A DNA stretch of 64,000 nt from Flavobacterium sp. 9 (GTDB lineage: Bacteria; Bacteroidota; Bacteroidia; Flavobacteriales; Flavobacteriaceae). The stretch spans positions 558,001 to 622,000 of the forward strand of contig NZ_PEEU01000001.1 in the NCBI RefSeq assembly GCF_002754195.1, written 5' to 3'. The notes below the pieces were generated by a model that saw nothing but the letters and a program-made list of their open reading frames with translations, was not told the origin of the DNA and searched no databases. Shown piece by piece: positions 17,767-27,615 of this stretch; position 1 is the first letter of the stretch, and each line of letters opens with the position of its first letter. Made by a program: the position numbers and the translations under genes.

Positions 17767-19281
17767 CTAATTTACAGGATAACCAGGATTCTGTACCAGA
17801 TTTTTATTTGTTGTCATAACTGTACTTGGAATTGGGAATATTGCTCTGTACTTTTCAGTTGGACCTTTTTCCCACCATGAATCGAAGAATGTTCCAAAAC
17901 GGATATTATCTGTTCTTCTTCTTCCTTCAAATGTGAATTCTTTTAGCAATTCCTGATCGATAAAATGAAGATCAATTACTGCTGGCATTTCTTCTCCGGC
18001 ACGTGCTGTTACTTGTTGCAAAAATGGTTTTGCTAAATCCGGAGCTCCTAAACGAACGTAACATTCGGCTTGCATCATTAAGATTTCGGCATAACGAATT
18101 AAAACAAAATCATGATCGCGTTCCCATTGTTCTCCGGCTTTCATTTCGTATTTTCCTAAACGAACTCCTTGATTTTCTTTAGCATCAGCTACACTTGTAA
18201 CTTCTTCTGTGTAAGTCAATGGTTCTCCGTTATCCATTATAATAACTTGTCCAGTTGCTACACTAATCTGATCTCCGGCAACCATACATTTCTTTCTTTT
18301 GTCTGTATCTGCAAATGCTGAATAAACTCCAGGTTGTGCACACATTCCGTTTGCGCTCCACGGATAATCATTTCCAGATGCTGAGATTGTCAATTTGTGT
18401 AAGTAGTGACAAGACATTGAGTTCATATAATTACCTAATGTTCCTGCTTTTGAATCGTAAGGAATAGCAAAAATAATCTCTGGTGATTTTTGATTTTCTG
18501 TAGCAAAATTGGCGAAGAAATCCGGTGTCAAAGTATAACCTGTAATCTTCTGACACATATTAATACAATCTTGCCAACGTGCTGTTCCAATAAAAGCTTC
18601 TGAATTTAAATACAATCTCGCCAATATAGAATAAGCCACATTTTTTGTCATTTTAGAATAAACCACGTTTCCAGTCAAATGCGGAATTGCGTCTGTTAAT
18701 TCTTTTTCAACAAAATCATACACTTGTTTTCTTGTAGAATTTGATGGTAAAGATGTGTCTTCAAAATTGGTTACAATTGGCACATTACCAAATAAATCCA
18801 AAAGATTATAGTAGTAATATGCTCTTAATGCTTTCAATTCGGCAAAAATTGGAGCTTTTGCTGCATCTGTCAATGATGATTTATTAACCTGATAAATAAT
18901 CGAATTGATTTTTGCGATTCCGGTGTAGTTGTAACGCCAAGCCGAAAGAATCAAACGATTGTCCGGTTTCCAGGTATGTTTTTGAGCATCCTGATATTGT
19001 CCGCCATCGTACCAGTTTGTACCTCTTGTTGGAATTGTAGCTTCGTCAGAAACAGTTTCTTCAAGAAAGAATACATACTCAGAAGTTGGATAGTTATTAG
19101 AAATTCCATCGGCAAATCCTCTTAATGAAGAATATGCTCCACCAACTAATGCATCGACCTCTTTTGGAGTATTTCCAAAATTTCCATCTTCTACCTTATC
19201 ATATAAATCCTCGTTTAAATTGGTACATGATATCGTAAAAAGCATGCTAATTAATAGTGCTGCTGTTATTTTGATTTTCAT
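17767..19281 (-). CDS. SusD/RagB-family outer-membrane glycan-binding lipoprotein
   Basis: 504 residues. The lipobox LLISMLFTISC gives a surface lipoprotein. Typical SusD helical repeats follow (ALVGGAYSSLRGF, AELKALRAYYYYNLLDLFGN, VAYSILARLYLNSEAF) and the conserved C-terminal segment (RRTDNIRFGTFFDSW, then FPIPSTVMTTNKNLVQNPGY). The protein forms the lid on the SusC transporter and captures oligosaccharides. It is 25 bp downstream of susC in the same operon. Which sugar it binds cannot be told from sequence; neighbouring hydrolases suggest an alpha-linked glycan. Confidence 0.95.
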   Translation of the reverse strand: MKIKITAALLISMLFTISCTNLNEDLYDKVEDGNFGNTPKEVDALVGGAYSSLRGFADGISNNYPTSEYVFFLEETVSDEATIPTRGTNWYDGGQYQDAQKHTWKPDNRLILSAWRYNYTGIAKINSIIYQVNKSSLTDAAKAPIFAELKALRAYYYYNLLDLFGNVPIVTNFEDTSLPSNSTRKQVYDFVEKELTDAIPHLTGNVVYSKMTKNVAYSILARLYLNSEAFIGTARWQDCINMCQKITGYTLTPDFFANFATENQKSPEIIFAIPYDSKAGTLGNYMNSMSCHYLHKLTISASGNDYPWSANGMCAQPGVYSAFADTDKRKKCMVAGDQISVATGQVIIMDNGEPLTYTEEVTSVADAKENQGVRLGKYEMKAGEQWERDHDFVLIRYAEILMMQAECYVRLGAPDLAKPFLQQVTARAGEEMPAVIDLHFIDQELLKEFTFEGRRRTDNIRFGTFFDSWWEKGPTEKYRAIFPIPSTVMTTNKNLVQNPGYPVN

Positions 19282-19306
19282 TTTTTATATTTTTGAGTTA
19301 ATTCGC

Positions 19307-22300
19307 TTAATTATTAAACGTGAAATTTAATCCAACAGAAATTGTCGTTGGTCTAGGATAATTATTGTATCTGTCAATTCCAGGCGCTGCTAATCCGGTT
19401 AAATCCATTACACCAGTTTGATTAATACCATCTTGTGCATTTAAACCAATCTCTGGATCTACGCCTTTATAACTTGTAATTACAAATAGATTTTCTCCCA
19501 TAAGGTAAACTCTCAATTTTGAAGATTTTAATCTCAATGGCATTGTGTAACCTACTGAAAGTGTTTGAAGTCTAAAGAAAGACGCATCTTCGATCCAGTA
19601 ATCTGAATACTTTGGAGCAGATGTAATTCCGCTGTTCAGGAAATCATCCGGCACATTAAAACTTGGTAATCTGTTAGGATCGTTCAACATCATGTTTGTA
19701 GCGTTTAATGCTTTTTGACCAAACATTCCGTATCCTGAAATTCCAAGATCAAAATTTCCGTAAGTAAAATTCATTCCAATACCCATAGTCAAATCAGGCT
19801 GAATATTTCCTAAATCTGTTTTGTCAGCATCTACTAAAGCACTTTCAGGAACTACAGCTCCTGCTGCATTATAGTATTGAATTTTACCACTTGCATCAAG
19901 TCCCGCGTTTTTGTATCCCCAGAATGTTCCAACAGGATATCCTTCGGCAATAATTTGAGAATATTGTCCTGACATACCTGCTAATCCGTGTAGAGATCCG
20001 CTGTAGATAACATCTGTTTTATAAGTTGGATTTGAAAGTTTTTCGATTTTTTGAACGTTGTGTCCTAAAGTCAAATTAGCATTCCAAGTAAATTTATCTC
20101 CTTTTATAATGTCTGCATTCAAAGTAAGTTCAACTCCTTTATTCGACATTTCTCCAACGTTTGCCAACATTGTTCCTACTAAATAAGGAGGTTGTGGCAC
20201 TTCGTAAGTATATAATAAATCGTCTGTGTTTTTAGAATAATATTCAAATGAACCTGTAATTCTATTAAATAAACTAAAGTCTACACCAATATTTAATTGT
20301 CTTGTTGATTCCCATTTCAAATCAGGATTTGGGTTTTGTTTTGGCGAATAAGCCAAACTCCAGGTTCCTGTTTTTGGATCATAATAACTATCGTTTCCAA
20401 CTCCTAAAATAGAAAGAGATTTGTACTCACCAATTCCGTCCTGATTACCAGTAACTCCGTAACCAACTCTTAATTTTAAGTTGTCTAACCAGCCTTTTGT
20501 TCCGCTCATAAATTCTTCGCTTGAAACTTTCCATGCCGCAGATGCAGATGGGAATGTTCCCCATTTATTGTTTGCTCCAAAACGGCTTGAACCATCACGT
20601 CTCACTGTTGCAGTCAATAAATATTTGCTGTCATAAGAATAATTTGCACGAGCATAAAACGAAACTAAATCTGATTTTCCTTTATAAGAATAAACATCTC
20701 CTAAACGATAATTATATCCTGCACCTAAGTTATTATAACTAAAAGCATCAGTAACAAAACCACTACGTTGCGCTCCAAAACCTTCATAAATATTCTCTAA
20801 ATACGAATATCCCGCAAGAGCTCCAATTGTGTGTTTGTCAATTACTTTATTATAATTTACATAAAGTTCCCCTTGTGCATTTGCGTATTCTGCATATGTT
20901 TTTTGAGCATAACCATTTTCAGTTATACCTTCCATAACTGCGTAACTTGGTTTGTAAGTACTTCCTTTTACCGCATTATGTTCGTATGAAATATTCCCTA
21001 CAGCAGTAAAATCACGAAGAAATTTAACCTCAGTTTTAAAATATCCTAATAATCTATGTCTTTCATTGTCAACAGTTCTGTTAGTTAAAATCTCAACCGG
21101 ATTCTCATAAATAGTTCCTGCTACAGATGTAAATTTTCCATTAGAATCATATACCGGAATTGTTGGATTTAGATTATAAGTACGTTCAAAAATTCTGTAA
21201 TCTAATGGATGCCATTTGTCAACATTGGCAAATAAACCCATATCAAATTTCACATCTTTATTGTCTCCAAGATATTGATAAGCACTTACGTTTCCACTTA
21301 ATCTTTCTAATCCTGTCTTTTTGATAACTCCTTCGTTATTTAAGTACGAAAGTGAAGTTCTGAAACCGCTATCAGCTTTACCGGAATTAATACTCAAAGT
21401 ATGTGATTGCGAAATTGCTGTTTGCTCAATTGCTTTTTGCCAGTTTGTATTTCCGCCATAATCAATTGCATCTTTGTTTCCGCTGCTGCGAACATATCCT
21501 CTCCATTGATTTGCTGATAAAAGATCTAAATTGTCAGCTACATAACCTATGCTTGATAAACCGCTATAAACTACAGAAACACCTTTTGTCCCTGATTTTG
21601 TAGTAATGATAATAACTCCATTTGCTCCTCTTGATCCGTAAATGGCTGTCGCCGAAGCATCTTTTAACACATCAATAGATTTAATATCAGATGGTTGAAC
21701 CACGTTAATATCAACTCCTGCAATACCGTCAACAACGATTAACGGACTGTTGCTTGCTGTTAACGAAGTTCCTCCACGCAAACGGATTGTAGAACCCGCA
21801 GCCGGATCTCCCGAAGGACGAATTATATTTAAACCCGCAACTTTTCCTTGCAAAACCTGTTCTGTCGAAGAGATTGTTCCTTTTACTAAATCATCCGCTT
21901 TAAGCGAAGAAATAGCACCCGTTAAATCTGCTTTCTTTTGCGTTCCATATCCCACAGAAACTACCTGAACTTCTGCAAGCTGATATCCGTCATTTTGTAA
22001 ACGAACGTCTATATTTGGTTTTGTAGCTTCAGTAATTTGAACTTTTTGAGTTGTTGATCCAATAAAAGAAACTTCAATAGAACCTCCTACGGCTACATCC
22101 AACACAAATTTTCCGTCAAAATCTGTTGTAGTGGCATTTCTGGTTCCAGTTTCCAGAACTGAAGCTCCAGGCAATACATTGCCTGTATTGTCATAAACGG
22201 TTCCTGACACATGTTTTTTTCCCTGAGCAAATATTCCTGCCGAAAGAAAAAGCATGAAAATCATGAATACCAGCGATTTAGTAGTCCACATTTGCTGTAG

Positions 22301-22327
22301 GACTATTTTTTTATTTTTACTATTCAT
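19307..22327 (-). CDS. SusC/RagA-family TonB-linked outer-membrane transporter
   Basis: 1006 residues. The signal peptide ends at FAQG, followed by a carboxypeptidase-like regulatory domain (VSGTVYDNTGNVLPGASVLE), a TonB-box-like VVSVGYGTQKKADLTG, a plug domain (GSTIRLRGGTSLTASNSPLI, IDVLKDASATAIYGSRGANG) and a large barrel ending in VGLNFTFNN. It imports oligosaccharides across the outer membrane together with the SusD lid, energised by TonB-ExbBD. It lies between the surface-protein genes upstream and susD downstream, with spacings of 25-30 bp, so it belongs to one operon. Confidence 0.96.
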   Translation of the reverse strand: MNSKNKKIVLQQMWTTKSLVFMIFMLFLSAGIFAQGKKHVSGTVYDNTGNVLPGASVLETGTRNATTTDFDGKFVLDVAVGGSIEVSFIGSTTQKVQITEATKPNIDVRLQNDGYQLAEVQVVSVGYGTQKKADLTGAISSLKADDLVKGTISSTEQVLQGKVAGLNIIRPSGDPAAGSTIRLRGGTSLTASNSPLIVVDGIAGVDINVVQPSDIKSIDVLKDASATAIYGSRGANGVIIITTKSGTKGVSVVYSGLSSIGYVADNLDLLSANQWRGYVRSSGNKDAIDYGGNTNWQKAIEQTAISQSHTLSINSGKADSGFRTSLSYLNNEGVIKKTGLERLSGNVSAYQYLGDNKDVKFDMGLFANVDKWHPLDYRIFERTYNLNPTIPVYDSNGKFTSVAGTIYENPVEILTNRTVDNERHRLLGYFKTEVKFLRDFTAVGNISYEHNAVKGSTYKPSYAVMEGITENGYAQKTYAEYANAQGELYVNYNKVIDKHTIGALAGYSYLENIYEGFGAQRSGFVTDAFSYNNLGAGYNYRLGDVYSYKGKSDLVSFYARANYSYDSKYLLTATVRRDGSSRFGANNKWGTFPSASAAWKVSSEEFMSGTKGWLDNLKLRVGYGVTGNQDGIGEYKSLSILGVGNDSYYDPKTGTWSLAYSPKQNPNPDLKWESTRQLNIGVDFSLFNRITGSFEYYSKNTDDLLYTYEVPQPPYLVGTMLANVGEMSNKGVELTLNADIIKGDKFTWNANLTLGHNVQKIEKLSNPTYKTDVIYSGSLHGLAGMSGQYSQIIAEGYPVGTFWGYKNAGLDASGKIQYYNAAGAVVPESALVDADKTDLGNIQPDLTMGIGMNFTYGNFDLGISGYGMFGQKALNATNMMLNDPNRLPSFNVPDDFLNSGITSAPKYSDYWIEDASFFRLQTLSVGYTMPLRLKSSKLRVYLMGENLFVITSYKGVDPEIGLNAQDGINQTGVMDLTGLAAPGIDRYNNYPRPTTISVGLNFTFNN

Positions 22328-22356
22328 TATAATTGATGTTTTAATTTGATAGTGAA

Positions 22357-23439
22357 TTATTTGTCTAAAGTTTTAAGAGGCATCATTGTATCCGAAATCG
22401 TTTTGTCTTTGTTGTCTTTTACCAAAACATGAATTTCAGTTAAATTTGGAATACCATTTAGTTCTGAAACCAAATTGACAAATCCTTTTATCTCAGCCGT
22501 TCCTCCAGAAAATTCTCCAGTAATTACTTTACTTCCCGCAGTAATCGTATAGATTAATTTGTTCACGCCGGACTCATTGTTTTTTCTTGACATTCCAAGA
22601 AAATCTTTTTGACTGATTTGTAAAGGGAAAAATCCAAAAACCGGTGCTGGTGGCGGTACATAAGCTCCTGCATATAAAACCTGATCTGGAGTTGTTGCTG
22701 CCCAATCGTCTTTTACCATCAGGAAAACTAAATTTTTCATCTCGTAACCATCCGGAGCATTGTAATAATCCTTTGGAACTAAATCCATTTTATAAAAACC
22801 GTTTCCTAAATCTTTCAATTTTGTTTTGGCTACAATATCCGGTAACCATGATTGGTATTCTTGTTTAATATCCCAGTCGTTCAATCCGCTATGCATGTGT
22901 ACGCTTGTAGCGCCTGCAAATCCAGGAACCAAGTTGGCGTTGAACAAGATACTTACACCTTTATCAATAGTTGGTTTTGTCGGATAAGCTCTGATCAGCT
23001 CATTCGCCGTGTAAAATGATGAAAAATCAGTGTATGGCACATTTGCCACTTCGCTTTGTTTAGATCCGTTTTTATTTTTTAAACGAAACCAAAATCCTGC
23101 GCTTGCTGCAATTTCATCTGGGGTTTTAGAAAAATATTCAGTTGGAGTCAAAGTAAAACTCCAAATTTTATCACCTTCATAATGTAATTTTGCAAAGTCT
23201 GAAGAGTTTTCCCAATGTCCTGCATCTGGTTCAGATGGTGACCAAATCCAGATATAAAGATCTTCGGTTTCTGCAAATGTGGTTCCTGAAAGATCAAAAT
23301 ACCAGGTAACTTTTTCATCATATTTGTATACCACCGGAAATGATGATATTGGACCTACAGATCCCGCAGCTTCTTGCGCCTTCATAAAATTTGGGGCCAT
23401 CAAAAGGGCAAGTAAGATTGTATATAGAAATTTTTTCAT
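22357..23439 (-). CDS. Secreted PUL protein in SusE/F position, possibly DUF4961-type
   Basis: 360 residues with a signal peptide (KKFLYTILLALLMAPNFMKA). The mature part has two sandwich-like portions; the first contains VTWYFDLSGTTFAETEDLYI and WIWSPSEPDAGHW, a pattern of starch-binding-like domains, and the second a DYYNAPDGYEMKNLVFLMVK segment. I recall such proteins next to flavobacterial SusC/D pairs and tentatively place it with DUF4961. It is probably a surface glycan-binding helper, like SusE/SusF, but lacks a lipobox at the expected site. It lies between the DUF5004-like lipoprotein and SusC, 8 bp and 30 bp away. Confidence 0.65.
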   Translation of the reverse strand: MKKFLYTILLALLMAPNFMKAQEAAGSVGPISSFPVVYKYDEKVTWYFDLSGTTFAETEDLYIWIWSPSEPDAGHWENSSDFAKLHYEGDKIWSFTLTPTEYFSKTPDEIAASAGFWFRLKNKNGSKQSEVANVPYTDFSSFYTANELIRAYPTKPTIDKGVSILFNANLVPGFAGATSVHMHSGLNDWDIKQEYQSWLPDIVAKTKLKDLGNGFYKMDLVPKDYYNAPDGYEMKNLVFLMVKDDWAATTPDQVLYAGAYVPPPAPVFGFFPLQISQKDFLGMSRKNNESGVNKLIYTITAGSKVITGEFSGGTAEIKGFVNLVSELNGIPNLTEIHVLVKDNKDKTISDTMMPLKTLDK

Positions 23440-23447
23440 ATTACTTT

Positions 23448-23972
23448 TTAATTAATAGCATTAAATTTGAATACATAAGACACGAACGGCGATCCTCCTG
23501 AAGAGTGCACCAATTGAAACTCCATTTCACCACTTTTACCCGGTGTAGAAGTCAATACAAGTTCATCTGTTTTTTGAGTTTTTTGAGCGTCGCTATACAA
23601 ATAGATTTTTGTAGGTCCGCCTCCAGTTGTTGGTTGAAAAGCTGTACTTAATTGCCAGTATCCTTTTGGAGCAAATAATGGTGGAACATCTCCTGTAACC
23701 TCATAACTCGTTGGATTGTTTTTTTCGTCTACACTAAATTTAATTTTAAAATCTTCGTAGTTAAACCAGGTGTTCAAGGTTTGTTCGCTTGGCTCAATCT
23801 TATTTGCTTTCGCAAATTCATCGACCATTTTCAAATTTGTTAATCCCCAGTTTCCATTTACTTTCTCATAAATGGTAATTGGAGCAACGTAGCTTCCGTC
23901 ATCTGTATTGTCGCAGCCAATGGCAAATAGACACATAATAACAGCTAACCAATAAATACTTTTACATCTCAT
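23448..23972 (-). CDS. DUF5004-like surface lipoprotein, first gene of the polysaccharide operon
   Basis: 174 residues with a lipobox (LAVIMCLFAIGC) and an Asp-rich linker. The domain opens with IYEKVNGNWGLTNLKMVDEF and includes APKGYWQLSTAF, which match my recollection of the DUF5004 family of Bacteroidota PULs (lipocalin-like beta barrel). It is the first gene of the six-gene minus-strand operon and probably binds or presents glycan at the cell surface. The start codon follows the 471-bp regulatory gap shared with the DUF6377-like regulator. Confidence 0.7.
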   Translation of the reverse strand: MRCKSIYWLAVIMCLFAIGCDNTDDGSYVAPITIYEKVNGNWGLTNLKMVDEFAKANKIEPSEQTLNTWFNYEDFKIKFSVDEKNNPTSYEVTGDVPPLFAPKGYWQLSTAFQPTTGGGPTKIYLYSDAQKTQKTDELVLTSTPGKSGEMEFQLVHSSGGSPFVSYVFKFNAIN

Positions 23973-24443
23973 AAAATTGTGGTTTTTGTTAGTTTTTATC
24001 CCTTTAAAAGGACAGTACGAAACTAGATGTTAAATAAATCTAAAAAAAAGAATCTGCGAAAAATCAAGATGTATTTCAAGTAAAAATAAATTCAAATAAT
24101 TGATAATCAGTATTTTAATAAATTTCAATATTCGCAAAAATCAAGGTGCTGTTTAGATAAAAAAAGCAAATAATTAATGGTAAAAATGACAATATGAAAA
24201 TTAAATGAGATATTTTTTTCACTATACATATATTTATTAGCTTTTTATTGTATAATTGCAAGTTATTAAACCACTTTTAACATTTCAAAACCATTTTCAC
24301 GAACCTAACTCCCTTTTTAGAAGCATTTTAAAAAGAAGTTACCTGTTTTAAAAGTTGCTAATCATCAACTCTTAGACTAAATTTGACTTATAAACGAATT
24401 AACTCAAAAAAGAACCACCAACTATCTTAAACCAAACCAAACC
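23973..24443. promoter_or_regulatory. Divergent control region between the PUL operon and its regulator
   Basis: A 471-bp AT-rich gap with no gene. Toward the plus side, TAAATTTG at 24378-24385 matches the Bacteroidota -7 element and a GTTG at 24354-24357 sits about 20 bp upstream as a weak -33, giving a leader of about 50 bases before the regulator start. On the minus side no convincing -7 box was found, so the operon promoter may depend on an activator. TTTCAAG/TTTAAAAG-like repeats are scattered but not clearly organised. Confidence 0.45.
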
Positions 24444-26042
24444 ATGCAAAGAATATTAATTCTATATTTTTTCATTGCGGGTTTTTCTCTAACTGCGAAA
24501 GAGACAAATCCTGTTCTAGAAGAATTAGATAAAGTACTACTCAAAAAAGATGTGTACTTAAAACAGAAGTATCATAAAATTGAAGCATTAAAAAGAAATG
24601 TTTCAAAATTTACGGTAAGTCAAAACAACGAACAGTTGTACAATACCTATATGGCATTATTTGAAGAGTATAAATCCTTTAAATATGACTCTGCCTATTA
24701 CTATCTGGAAGAAGCCAAAATCAAAGCAATCGTTTTAAAAGATCCTAAATATTTGGCTAAAAGCCGAATTAAAGAAGGTTTCGTTTTGCTCTCATCCGGA
24801 TTGTTTAAAGAAGCCATCGATACTTTGAATGTTATCGACGACAAGAAACTCGATCAGAAACACAAATTCGAATATTATTCCATCAAAGCCCGCGCCTATT
24901 ATGATCTTGCCGATTATAATAAAGATCAGCGTTTTAACATTCATTATGTACAACAAGGAAATCACTTTCTGAAAAAAGCACTGGAATTAATTGGTACAAA
25001 TACAAACGAATATTGGGCTGCCGAAAGTTTGAAACGCCTCAAACAACAAGATTGGCGTGGCGCCGAATTTGCCTTTAGTTATTGGATTAACAATTATGAT
25101 TTACCACCGGATTATTACGGAATTGCGACTTCGAGTTTAGGTTATATCTATTCGGAACGCGGATACACCAAAAAAGCCATACAATATCTGGCGCTCGCCG
25201 CAATAGCCGATGTTAAAAATGCAACTAAAGAAACCGTTGCACTTAGAAATCTAGCCAACGAACTCTTTAAGATGGGCTATCTTGACAAGGCAAATGAGTA
25301 TATTAATATTGCTATGGATGATGCGACATTCTATAATGCAAGACATCGTAAAATTGAGATTTCGTCGATATTACCAATTATCGAAAAAGCGCAACTAAAC
25401 AATGTAAAAGAAAAAAATGATAAACTTGAACGCATCATTATTCTGTTAACGATACTTACGATAATTATCGTTTTGTTCTCGATTATCATTTTCAAACAAT
25501 TAAAGGAAAGAAATAAAGCCCGAAAAATAATGGCTTCGTCTTATGCGCAACTTCAGGAAATGAACATAAGTCTGAGTGAAGCAAATGCTATTAAAGAAGA
25601 ATATATCACGTATTTCATCAAAGCAACTTCCGCTTTCATCAATAAAATAGATCATATCCAGAAAAGTACGCTGCATAAAATCATTACCAAAAAAACCGAT
25701 GAAGTTATTGCGAGTTTAAAACGTTATAATGTAAAAGAAGAACGAGAAAATCTTTTCCATCAATTTGATGAAATCTTCCTTAAGTTATTCCCAACATTTG
25801 TCACAGATTTCAATCATTTATTCCCGAATGATCACAAATGTATTGTCAAAAAAGGAGAACTTTTAAACACTGAACTTCGCATTTTTGCTTTGTATCGATT
25901 AGGAATCCAGGATAGCAGCCAAATGGCCGAATTTCTGGAACTTTCTGTGGCTACAATTTACACGTATAAAACAAGAATCAAGAGCAAATCAGATTTCAAG
26001 GATACTTTTGAAGAGAAGATCATGGCGATTAAAACGATCTAA
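24444..26042 (+). CDS. DUF6377-like membrane regulator with TPR sensor and C-terminal HTH
   Basis: 532 residues. A signal or membrane-leading segment ([16 protein letters not shown]) precedes a helical TPR-like periplasmic region (residues about 20-320, with [15 protein letters not shown] and [13 protein letters not shown] repeats). One membrane helix follows (about 328-348, [20 protein letters not shown]) and then a cytoplasmic part ending in a LuxR-like helix-turn-helix ([19 protein letters not shown]). This architecture is found beside SusC/D loci and I recall it as DUF6377. It would sense a sugar in the periplasm and act on the divergent operon; both are inferred from position. A stair repeat follows the stop. 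Confidence 0.8.
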   Translation: MQRILILYFFIAGFSLTAKETNPVLEELDKVLLKKDVYLKQKYHKIEALKRNVSKFTVSQNNEQLYNTYMALFEEYKSFKYDSAYYYLEEAKIKAIVLKDPKYLAKSRIKEGFVLLSSGLFKEAIDTLNVIDDKKLDQKHKFEYYSIKARAYYDLADYNKDQRFNIHYVQQGNHFLKKALELIGTNTNEYWAAESLKRLKQQDWRGAEFAFSYWINNYDLPPDYYGIATSSLGYIYSERGYTKKAIQYLALAAIADVKNATKETVALRNLANELFKMGYLDKANEYINIAMDDATFYNARHRKIEISSILPIIEKAQLNNVKEKNDKLERIIILLTILTIIIVLFSIIIFKQLKERNKARKIMASSYAQLQEMNISLSEANAIKEEYITYFIKATSAFINKIDHIQKSTLHKIITKKTDEVIASLKRYNVKEERENLFHQFDEIFLKLFPTFVTDFNHLFPNDHKCIVKKGELLNTELRIFALYRLGIQDSSQMAEFLELSVATIYTYKTRIKSKSDFKDTFEEKIMAIKTI

Positions 26043-26170
26043 GTTTCTAAGATACTAAGATGCTAAGGGACTAAGTTTTTTACGGTATACATTTAATAAA
26101 AAATGCCACGAATTCACGAATTTTTACACACGTAGATGTAACAATAATTAGTGAATTCGTGGCTAACTTT
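26040..26170. repeat. Stair repeat plus CCACGAATTCACGAATTTTT inverted repeat
   Basis: 26040-26078 holds a CTAAG stair (AAGTTTCTAAGATACTAAG...). From 26104 to about 26165, GCCACGAATTCACGAATTT and its partner TTAGTGAATTCGTGGC form a palindrome about 60 bp long, another common flavobacterial intergenic family and possibly a bidirectional terminator. Confidence 0.65.
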
Positions 26171-26177
26171 TTTAACT

Positions 26178-26247
26178 TTTATTCTATCTTCTTTATTCTA
26201 TCTTCTTTATTCTATCCTCTTTATTCTATCCTCTTTATTCTATCCTC
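26178..26247. repeat. 14-bp tandem repeat, five units, at a stop codon
   Basis: Five head-to-tail units of TTTATTCTATC(T/C)TC. The first two end TC-T-TC and the last three TC-C-TC. The array stops one base before the stop codon of the sterol-desaturase-family gene, so it forms its 3' untranslated region. It may vary in copy number between strains. Confidence 0.85.
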
Positions 26248-26248
26248 T

Positions 26249-27472
26249 TTACTCCGAGGTTTCTAATTGAAGAATTACATTTTGATATCTTTTTCCGAGA
26301 GAGAATAATTGCTCTAAAAAAATCATAATCGCCAACGGAACAAAGAAAAACGAGAACATATTTTCTTCATATAAAAAGTAAGTTGTAATCATAAAAATGC
26401 GTCCGTATTCAAGATAATACATCCATTTTCGTTGTTCTAATAAAGCGCCACAATTAACAAGCGTTATCAAAATAACCGAAAGCACAAAAACCTTATCAAG
26501 AACATTTAGCAAGTCAAAATAATAGGTAAAAACGGTTAAAACCAATGTCGATAATCCTAATTGTATATAAAGATAATTTCGGAATCGAAGTCTTTGATTT
26601 GGATTTGCTTTATCCTGCAAAAAACGTTTTTCTAATATTGGACGAATATCCTGATCCATATGTGCCGGACTTCCAAAAACGGCTTTCCATCTCGCCTTAA
26701 ATCCTTTGGAGCGTTTCCATAATTCATAAATCTCAAAGTAATAATGAAAATGCTGCCATAAGAAACTATAACTCTTTAGCGGATGTGTTAATCCATATTT
26801 TGGTTTTTCTTCTTCTGCCTGGAAAGTTCCAAAAATACGATCCCAAAAAGTGAACATATCGCCGTAGTTTTTGTCTAAATATTTCTCATCAGAAGCGTGA
26901 TGAATTCCATGAACTGAAGGCGTCACAAAAACATATTCTAACCATTTTATTCTTCCGATAAGCTGTGTATGCGTAAAAAAAGAATATGCTCCATGCACAA
27001 TCAGCATTGTGATTACCATCGAAGGATGAAAACCAACAAAAGGCAAAACACACCAAAAACCCGTTCTCACAATCGCCTGAAAAGTCGTAATTCTGGCTGC
27101 TGCCGTAAAATTAAATTCTTCGCTATGATGATGGACAATATGTGCTGCCCAGAAAAAATTGACTTCGTGCCCCAATCTGTGGTACCAATACCAAACAAAA
27201 TCTGTTGCGAGAATTAAGGCAATCCAAACAAAAATATTACTTGGAATCTCAAAAATTCGATAATTGTTATAGATAAAATAATACAATTGATAAAAACTGG
27301 CAGCGATAAATAAATTGATTAATCTCTCAGCAATACCAATGCTAATATTTGAAACAGAACTTTCATAATTGAAAATTTCAGGTCTTTCTTTTCGTTGTGC
27401 CAATTTATATTCCAGAAATAAAAACAGGAAAAAAGCAGGCATTGCAAAGGCAAGAAAATTAATATGTTCCAT
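26249..27472 (-). CDS. Sterol desaturase / fatty acid hydroxylase family membrane enzyme
   Basis: 407 residues, with several membrane helices at both ends and in the middle. The diiron histidine clusters of the fatty acid hydroxylase superfamily are present: WYWYHRLGHEVNFFWAAHIV followed by HHHSEEFN, and later VHGIHHASDEKYLDKNYGD. These ligands hold two irons used for O2-dependent hydroxylation or desaturation of lipids. The C-terminal 150 residues are an additional domain with four helices, as in long bacterial members. The substrate is unknown. It is monocistronic, with the 14-bp tandem array right after the stop. Confidence 0.9.
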   Translation of the reverse strand: MEHINFLAFAMPAFFLFLFLEYKLAQRKERPEIFNYESSVSNISIGIAERLINLFIAASFYQLYYFIYNNYRIFEIPSNIFVWIALILATDFVWYWYHRLGHEVNFFWAAHIVHHHSEEFNFTAAARITTFQAIVRTGFWCVLPFVGFHPSMVITMLIVHGAYSFFTHTQLIGRIKWLEYVFVTPSVHGIHHASDEKYLDKNYGDMFTFWDRIFGTFQAEEEKPKYGLTHPLKSYSFLWQHFHYYFEIYELWKRSKGFKARWKAVFGSPAHMDQDIRPILEKRFLQDKANPNQRLRFRNYLYIQLGLSTLVLTVFTYYFDLLNVLDKVFVLSVILITLVNCGALLEQRKWMYYLEYGRIFMITTYFLYEENMFSFFFVPLAIMIFLEQLFSLGKRYQNVILQLETSE

Positions 27473-27615
27473 TTTTAAAAATTACTTTTTTTGATTCATA
27501 AAAAACTCCTATTCGATTCATTTTAAAACTAAGAAAAAGACATTTCCATTGACTATCATTCTTCTATCAGAATAATAACCAATGAAAATTATCTTTATAT
27601 TTTAAAAACTTAATT

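Noticed and set aside
26178..26247. CRISPR array
   Set aside because: The array is a pure tandem repeat of 14 bp without spacers, and no cas genes are in the window.
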